Assembly (NCBI GenBank): GCA_016875165.1 | Contig: VGSF01000009.1 | Coordinates: 16,068 to 80,067 of the forward strand | Source of the DNA: Deltaproteobacteria bacterium | GTDB lineage: Bacteria > Desulfobacterota > SM23-61 | Direction of reading: 5' to 3' | Length of the DNA stretch: 64,000 nucleotides | In this document: piece after piece, positions 58,995 to 64,000 of the stretch | Layout of the letters: each line of letters begins with the position of its first letter | Position numbering within the stretch: the first letter of the stretch is position 1 | The notes under the pieces: model-generated | What the model saw: the letters and a program-made list of their open reading frames with translations, nothing else | Database searches by the model: none | Told to the model about the DNA's origin: nothing | Made by a program: the position numbers and the translations under genes

Positions 58995-60225
58995 GCCGAT
59001 GAAACTGGCGTTCTGGACCTGGGAGAACCCGCAGCAGCGGCCCTACCAGCACAAGCGAATCCAGCAGTACATGCAGCAGTTCCCGAACATCTCTGTGGAG
59101 TTCCAGTACTTCACGTTCAGCGACCTCGGCAAGAAGGTAAGCGTCGGGTACGCGACCGGGACCGCGCCCGACGGCTTCGCCACAGGTGACTGGCTAATGC
59201 CTACGTGGCTGGCCCGCAAGCTGATCGCGCCGCTCGACGTGGGCCTCCTCGGCTACTCCTCGCTCAACGCCTTCCGCAAGGACCACGCCGACGCCTTTCT
59301 CGCGAGCTCGATCCACGAGGGCAAGGTGTATGGCTACCCGATGTGGTTCTACGGGCTTCAGAACTACGTCAACACTAAGCAGTTCAAGGAGGTCGGGATC
59401 GACCCGGTCAAGGACGAGCCCAAGACCTGGGACGAGCTCGGCGAGGCCGCCAAGCGTCTGACAATCAAGAAGGGCGACAAGTTCGATCGCCAAGGGTTCA
59501 AGTTCGCAATGCACGCCGCCACGTGGACAATGGTGCAGTTCAACCCGATCCTGCTCCAGGTCGGCGGGCAGTGGTTCGACAAGAGCGGCAAGTGCACGGT
59601 CAACAACGCCGCCGGCGTGAAGGCCATGCAGATCCGGGCGTCGATCGCCAAGAAGTACGGTGCCGAAGACCCGGCCGACTCGCTAGCGACGCCACCGATC
59701 CCGTGGATGGACTGGCTGCGGGAGCGCTGTTCGATGTTCAGCTCGGTCCCGCTCGGCTCGGCGGCGATCAAGCCGATCAACCCGGCGATGGAGAGCGAGG
59801 GCTACTACAAGGCCTACCTGATGCCGGGCGTCACCGCCGACAAGCGGTATTCCACCTGCTACGGCTTCAACCTGGTTATCAACGCCCATGCGCCCAAGGA
59901 AAAGCAGGAGGTCCTCCATCACATGTACCGGTATATGATGAGCGACCTGGTGGACTGCTGGCGGGCGACCGCGCCGTTCACGCTGGCCCGGAAGAGCGGG
60001 TGGACCGATCACCCCGATGTCAAGAACGCCTCGAACATCGACGCCATCATCCAGTCGAAGGACACCGGGGTGTTCCTGCCGCGCTCGCCGGTCTATAACG
60101 AGCTGGCCGACGCGATGCACAGCGCGGTGCAGAAGGTCCTGCTGGCCAACGTCGACCCCAAGCAGGCGCTCGACGAAGCAGCGGCCCAGGTCGACCTCGC
60201 CACCGCCGGGTTCAAGAAGAGCTAA
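58846..60225 (+). CDS. ABC sugar transporter substrate-binding protein, TAT signal; high-GC mature domain (chimeric)
   Basis: SRRGFLKGVGALGLGLAAASSLGKVASA TAT signal; SD AGGAGGAAGAAGG before ATG 58846; codon third positions overwhelmingly G/C from ~58995. Confidence 0.88.
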   Translation: MKNSEKNKKFSGTGGKMVSRRGFLKGVGALGLGLAAASSLGKVASAQPKAPMKLAFWTWENPQQRPYQHKRIQQYMQQFPNISVEFQYFTFSDLGKKVSVGYATGTAPDGFATGDWLMPTWLARKLIAPLDVGLLGYSSLNAFRKDHADAFLASSIHEGKVYGYPMWFYGLQNYVNTKQFKEVGIDPVKDEPKTWDELGEAAKRLTIKKGDKFDRQGFKFAMHAATWTMVQFNPILLQVGGQWFDKSGKCTVNNAAGVKAMQIRASIAKKYGAEDPADSLATPPIPWMDWLRERCSMFSSVPLGSAAIKPINPAMESEGYYKAYLMPGVTADKRYSTCYGFNLVINAHAPKEKQEVLHHMYRYMMSDLVDCWRATAPFTLARKSGWTDHPDVKNASNIDAIIQSKDTGVFLPRSPVYNELADAMHSAVQKVLLANVDPKQALDEAAAQVDLATAGFKKS

Positions 60226-60288
60226 ACGGCCCTGGACGAACCCGTTCCCGAGATCGATCGGGCGACTGGGGAGTTCAAGCGGGCGTAG
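60226..60288 (+). pseudogene. In-frame relic of a second SBP C-terminal tail immediately after the stop of SBP1
   Basis: TALDEPVPEIDRATGEFKRA* directly follows TAA; compare SBP1 tail QALDEAAAQVDLATAGFKKS*. Confidence 0.5.
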
Positions 60289-60553
60289 TGGATCCGGCCC
60301 GGGCGCCTGGGCCCCCGATCGCGGGGGAGGCCATCAGACCCGGACCCAGACGCTCACGGTCGGCTTGGCGCTGCCGTGACTGCGCCTGAGCTACTGCCTG
60401 CGCATCCGCGCCGGGGCGTCGACTTCGTCCTGCCCGCGAATTCCGGGGGCGGTAAACGGTGGCAGGAGCAGATAACATTGGGAATCAATTGGATTTCGGG
60501 TTGTATGTTTCCGCCTTTGTATACTTATCATTTGATGAGTTGTCAAGATAAAA

Positions 60554-60764
60554 TTTTGGGATATTCGATGCAGAACAACACCCCTATGAAGGGAGATGAG
60601 AAAGGAGGAAGAAGGATGAGGAATTCGGAGAAAAACAAGAAATTTTCTGGGACAGGGGGAAAGATGATATCCCGGCGGGGTTTCCTAAAGGGAGTAGGAG
60701 CTTTAGGGTTGGGCCTGGCCGCGGCATCGTCGCTCGGAAAAGTTGCTTCGGCTCAGCCCAAGGG
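60554..60764. repeat. Direct repeat copy 2: 5' leader + TAT signal region of SBP gene
   Basis: TTTTGGGATATTCGATGCAGAACAACACCCCTATGAAGGG... shared with 58784-58994. Confidence 0.88.
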
Positions 60765-62001
60765 CCCAGTAAAACTATCCTTATGGACATGGGAAAACCC
60801 GCAGCAACGTCCTTGGATCCACAAACGCGTGAAAATGTTCATGGAGAAAAATAAGGGTGTTCAGGTCGACTTCCAGTGGTTTACATTTACCGACCTGGGG
60901 AAGAAAGTTTCTGTTGGTTATGCAACCGGTACAGCGCCGGAAGGATTTTCAACCGGGACTTGGCTCATGCCGACTTGGTTAACCCGGAATATGATTGCTC
61001 CGATGGATGTCAAAAAATTAGGTTATTCCTCGCTGCAAGCCTTCATCGACGATTATCCGAAGGCTTTTATCGCAAGTGCGGTAAAAGGGGGTAAAGTTTA
61101 TGGGTATCCCATATATTTCTATGGGTTTATAAATTACCTGAACACTAATCATTTTAAGGAAGCGGGGCTTGACCCCGTAAGAGATCAACCGAAGACTTGG
61201 GAAGAGTTAGGTGAGGTCGCAAAAAAACTCGCCATTAAGAAGGGGACTAAGTTTGAACGACAGGGTTTCAAGTTTGCTATGCACGCAGCCATGTGGACCA
61301 TGGTTCAGTTCAATCCCATCCTTCATCAATGTGGAGGAAGCTGGTTTGATAAGGACGGGAAATGTACGCTAAATAGCCAAGCTGGTGTTAGAGCTATGAC
61401 GATCCGTGCATCCATTATTCGGAAATATGGCGCAGAGGACCCGGCAGACACGATCGCCACCTCCCCCTTGCCTATGATGGATTTTCTGAAGGAAAAGACC
61501 GCTATGTTCAGCACCCACCAGATCCCACCGGCCGCGGTCAAGTCGCAAAACGAAAAAATGGCAGCAGAGGAATATTATCGACCGGTACAGATGCCGGGAG
61601 TTGATCCCAACAAGCGGTATCCTTCGGCGTATGGGTTTAACTTTGTGATAAATGTTAATGCCTCCAAAGAAAAGCAGGAAGTCCTCCATGACCTTTATCA
61701 GTTCATCATGAGCGACTTGATAGACTGCTGGAAGGATACGCAACCATTCACTCCGGCTCGGAAAAGCGGATGGGCTGATGATCCTCAGGTTAAGGGCTTT
61801 CCGCATCTGGATGAGATTATAAAGGCTCGGGATAATGGAGTATTCCTTCCTGAGACGCCTATCTATAACGAATTAGCCGATATTATCCATCAGGCAGTCC
61901 AGAGGGTGACGTTGGATAATGCGGATATCAAGAGAACTTTGGATGAAGCGGCGGCTCAGGTGGACAAAGCAAGCGAGGAGTTTAAAACCAAGAAATCATA
62001 G
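60616..62001 (+). CDS. ABC sugar transporter substrate-binding protein, TAT signal (native composition)
   Basis: SRRGFLKGVGALGLGL; SLWTWENPQQRPWIHKRVKMFME; homologous to preceding SBP. Confidence 0.9.
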   Translation: MRNSEKNKKFSGTGGKMISRRGFLKGVGALGLGLAAASSLGKVASAQPKGPVKLSLWTWENPQQRPWIHKRVKMFMEKNKGVQVDFQWFTFTDLGKKVSVGYATGTAPEGFSTGTWLMPTWLTRNMIAPMDVKKLGYSSLQAFIDDYPKAFIASAVKGGKVYGYPIYFYGFINYLNTNHFKEAGLDPVRDQPKTWEELGEVAKKLAIKKGTKFERQGFKFAMHAAMWTMVQFNPILHQCGGSWFDKDGKCTLNSQAGVRAMTIRASIIRKYGAEDPADTIATSPLPMMDFLKEKTAMFSTHQIPPAAVKSQNEKMAAEEYYRPVQMPGVDPNKRYPSAYGFNFVINVNASKEKQEVLHDLYQFIMSDLIDCWKDTQPFTPARKSGWADDPQVKGFPHLDEIIKARDNGVFLPETPIYNELADIIHQAVQRVTLDNADIKRTLDEAAAQVDKASEEFKTKKS

Positions 62002-62011
62002 AGGTGAAGCG

Positions 62012-62926
62012 TTGATTACCATAGGGCGATCTCAAGTCTCCATATCTCCGTGGAAGTTAAGTTATGGTTCCCGAATTCAATTCTGGGGTATTCTCTTCAT
62101 CCTCCCGACGATACTTTTCTTCATGGTTTTTAAATATGGACCAATGGGTTGGGCCATTTATCTGAGTTTCACTGGATACGATATCGTTACCGAACCCAAA
62201 TACATCGGCTTGAATAACTACATCAGCATTTTTCAAGATCCGATGTTTCTCCAGGCCCTCAACAATACCTTGGTCTATATCGTCGGTTCCACGATTGCGA
62301 TTACCGTTTTAGGACTTGGGCTTGCCCTAATCATCAATACGGGAATTCGGGGCGCCCGTTTTTTTATGAGCAGCATGTTTTTGACCAACATCATGCCAAT
62401 CCTGGCAGTCTGCTTGGTGTGGCGATTTCTTTTTCACCCCCATGGTTTGGTCAATCAATTGTTGGCCCCCTTTGGCTTGGGGCGGATTGATTGGCTCACT
62501 AATTCGAACTTGGCCTTGCCGGCCATTATCATCGTTACCGCCTGGCGCTTTGCGCCCTATTTTATGGTCGTCTTTCTCGCCGGCCTCCTGGCGGTCCCCA
62601 AAGAGATTTACGAAGCGGCCGACATCGACGGGGCGACGTGGGTCTCACGGTTCTTCCGGATTACGCTCCCGATGATCTCCCCCATTGTTTTTTTTGTTAT
62701 CGTTGTTTCGGCCCTGCTATGTGCGCGCATATTTTTGATGCCGTTCATTATTACTGGCGGTGGACCTGGAGGAGCAACGCGGGTCTTATCCATGCTCATC
62801 TATGAAACCGGATTCTCTTACTTAAAAATGGGTCGGGCAGCGGCCATTTCTGTTGTCCTTTTTCTCATTATGATGTGTTTTACGATTATTCAAATTCGCC
62901 TCTTTTCGAAAGGTGAGGAGCATTAA
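62012..62926 (+). CDS. ABC sugar transporter permease (MalF/UgpA type)
   Basis: ILFILPTILFFMVFKYGPMGWAIYLSFTGYD; EAADIDGATWVSRFFRITLPMISP EAA motif. Confidence 0.92.
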   Translation: MITIGRSQVSISPWKLSYGSRIQFWGILFILPTILFFMVFKYGPMGWAIYLSFTGYDIVTEPKYIGLNNYISIFQDPMFLQALNNTLVYIVGSTIAITVLGLGLALIINTGIRGARFFMSSMFLTNIMPILAVCLVWRFLFHPHGLVNQLLAPFGLGRIDWLTNSNLALPAIIIVTAWRFAPYFMVVFLAGLLAVPKEIYEAADIDGATWVSRFFRITLPMISPIVFFVIVVSALLCARIFLMPFIITGGGPGGATRVLSMLIYETGFSYLKMGRAAAISVVLFLIMMCFTIIQIRLFSKGEEH

Positions 62927-63763
62927 ATGAGGAAACAATTGTCTTTCTTCTGGAGTTTCGAATGGCTGGGAATGTTGCCCCTGGCGGCTTTAACCTTCTT
63001 GATTATTTTGCCTATCATCTGGATGCTCTCCACATCCTTTCAGAGTGGAGAAAAGATGTTTCAATTAACTACGGAATGGATTCCCACCGTTTTACACCCG
63101 GAAAATTATCCCAATGCCCTTTCCCGAGGCGCCTTTCCTCGTTTTTTTCTAAATAGCTTCATTGTCTCGGCTACCGTAATGTTGGGAAACTTGGTTTTCT
63201 GTACTTTGGCCGGATACGGGCTCGCGAAATATCGCATCCGGGGGGACAAGATCATATTATTGCTGATCCTGAGCACCTTAATGCTGCCGATGGAAGTAAC
63301 TTTGGTTCCCACCTTTTTGATCATCCGCAAATTAGATTGGCTTAATACCTATCAGGGAATTTTTGCGCCTCTTCTCGTGGATGCCTTTGGGGTTTTTTTA
63401 ATGCGGCAATTCATTCTTAAGATTCCAACAGACTATCTGGAAGCTGCCCGGATTGATGGCGCCGGGGAGTTCAAAATCTTCTGGAAAATTATTCTTCCCC
63501 AGTGCAAACCGGCTATTGCCACGATGGCTATCTTTTCTTTCCGAGACAGCTGGGATCAGTTTATCTGGCCCTTGGTAGTTGTTTCAGTCGATGAATATCG
63601 AACCTACCCCTTGGGCCTGGTCCGCTTTGGCGAGGATTATGGAAATCCCCCTACCGAGCAAATGGCCATTGCGGTTCTGGCGACGATTCCTGTATTTCTT
63701 GTTTTCTGGATCCTGCAAAGGAGTCTGCGTACTGGATTCACGATGAGCGGGCTTAAAGGATAA
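62927..63763 (+). CDS. ABC sugar transporter permease (MalG/UgpE type)
   Basis: PIIWMLSTSFQSGEKMF; EAARIDGAGEFKIFWKIILPQCKPAIATMAIFSF. Confidence 0.93.
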   Translation: MRKQLSFFWSFEWLGMLPLAALTFLIILPIIWMLSTSFQSGEKMFQLTTEWIPTVLHPENYPNALSRGAFPRFFLNSFIVSATVMLGNLVFCTLAGYGLAKYRIRGDKIILLLILSTLMLPMEVTLVPTFLIIRKLDWLNTYQGIFAPLLVDAFGVFLMRQFILKIPTDYLEAARIDGAGEFKIFWKIILPQCKPAIATMAIFSFRDSWDQFIWPLVVVSVDEYRTYPLGLVRFGEDYGNPPTEQMAIAVLATIPVFLVFWILQRSLRTGFTMSGLKG

Positions 63764-63765
63764 AT

Positions 63766-63915
63766 ATGTCTAAGAAGGGAAGGTTGGGGATCTCAGAGAA
63801 GGAGGTGAACTTAGGGAGAAGCAAAGGAAAGAGAGAGGAAATGACAGAAGAAGAGGCAATCAATGCACACCATGATATTGTCAAAAGTTTTATGAAAAAT
63901 AGGGGGGAGATATGA
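63766..63915 (+). CDS. Small hypothetical ORF (49 aa)
   Basis: MSKKGRLGISEKEVNLGRSKGKREEMTEEEAINAHHDIVKSFMKNRGEI*, 2 nt after the permease stop. Confidence 0.25.
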   Translation: MSKKGRLGISEKEVNLGRSKGKREEMTEEEAINAHHDIVKSFMKNRGEI

Positions 63916-64000
63916 GAATCGGAAAACGTGGTGGATTTTGGGGAGGGCGGAAGTTACCCACAGCCCCTCCGCTCTCCTGCTCCTGAAGGGCGTCGCTCCG

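Noticed and set aside
59523-60120. Long alternative-frame ORFs (59523..60098 +, 59683..60120 -)
   Set aside because: Off-frame readings of the high-GC SBP gene; low-complexity Arg/Gly/Ala-rich composition.

Overview
The window looks like a chromosomal segment of a Desulfobacterota/deltaproteobacterium-like bacterium (taxon is inference). Blocks in order: (1) 0-2.6 kb, defence-gene debris: HsdM-like C-terminus, AAA ATPase, DUF1016 stub, and an OLD/RecF-like ATPase pseudogene. (2) 2.8-10 kb, housekeeping: PHP, Sua5/YrdC, four-subunit 2-oxoacid:ferredoxin oxidoreductase, ThiF-like, LOG family, tRNA-Leu(CAG). (3) 10.4-25 kb, MltD-like, moeA, rpsF-rpsR-rplI-dnaB, and dnaA-[oriC candidate]-dnaN-gyrB-gyrA-gpsA, with no recF. 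(4) 26.8-37.5 kb, catabolic island: two thiolase-fold proteins lacking the usual nucleophilic Cys, two DUF35 proteins, TRAP transporter, SDR, acyl-CoA synthetase. (5) 38-52 kb, defence island: XRE-SNF2 helicase-DUF3883, DUF1016 nuclease, S23 four-helix-bundle protein, DUF1156 methyltransferase, DUF499 ATPase, PIN toxin/antitoxin, DndC remnant. (6) 52-64 kb, sugar-related region: a phosphoglycerate mutase-like gene in circularly permuted order, DHQase-II-like protein, cupins, RpiR regulator, and an ABC sugar transporter with two solute-binding proteins, one of them chimeric. Several families of short palindromic elements are scattered between the blocks. Most notable observations: the circularly permuted iPGM-like protein; the TIR-flanked S23 cassette that supplies the start of the methyltransferase gene; five in-frame 39-bp repeat units inside the DUF1016 gene; a consensus promoter predicted to give a leaderless transcript for the helicase; the leader-graft chimera of the high-GC solute-binding protein; and a DnaA-trio-like oriC. 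All calls come from reading the sequence; no searches were run.
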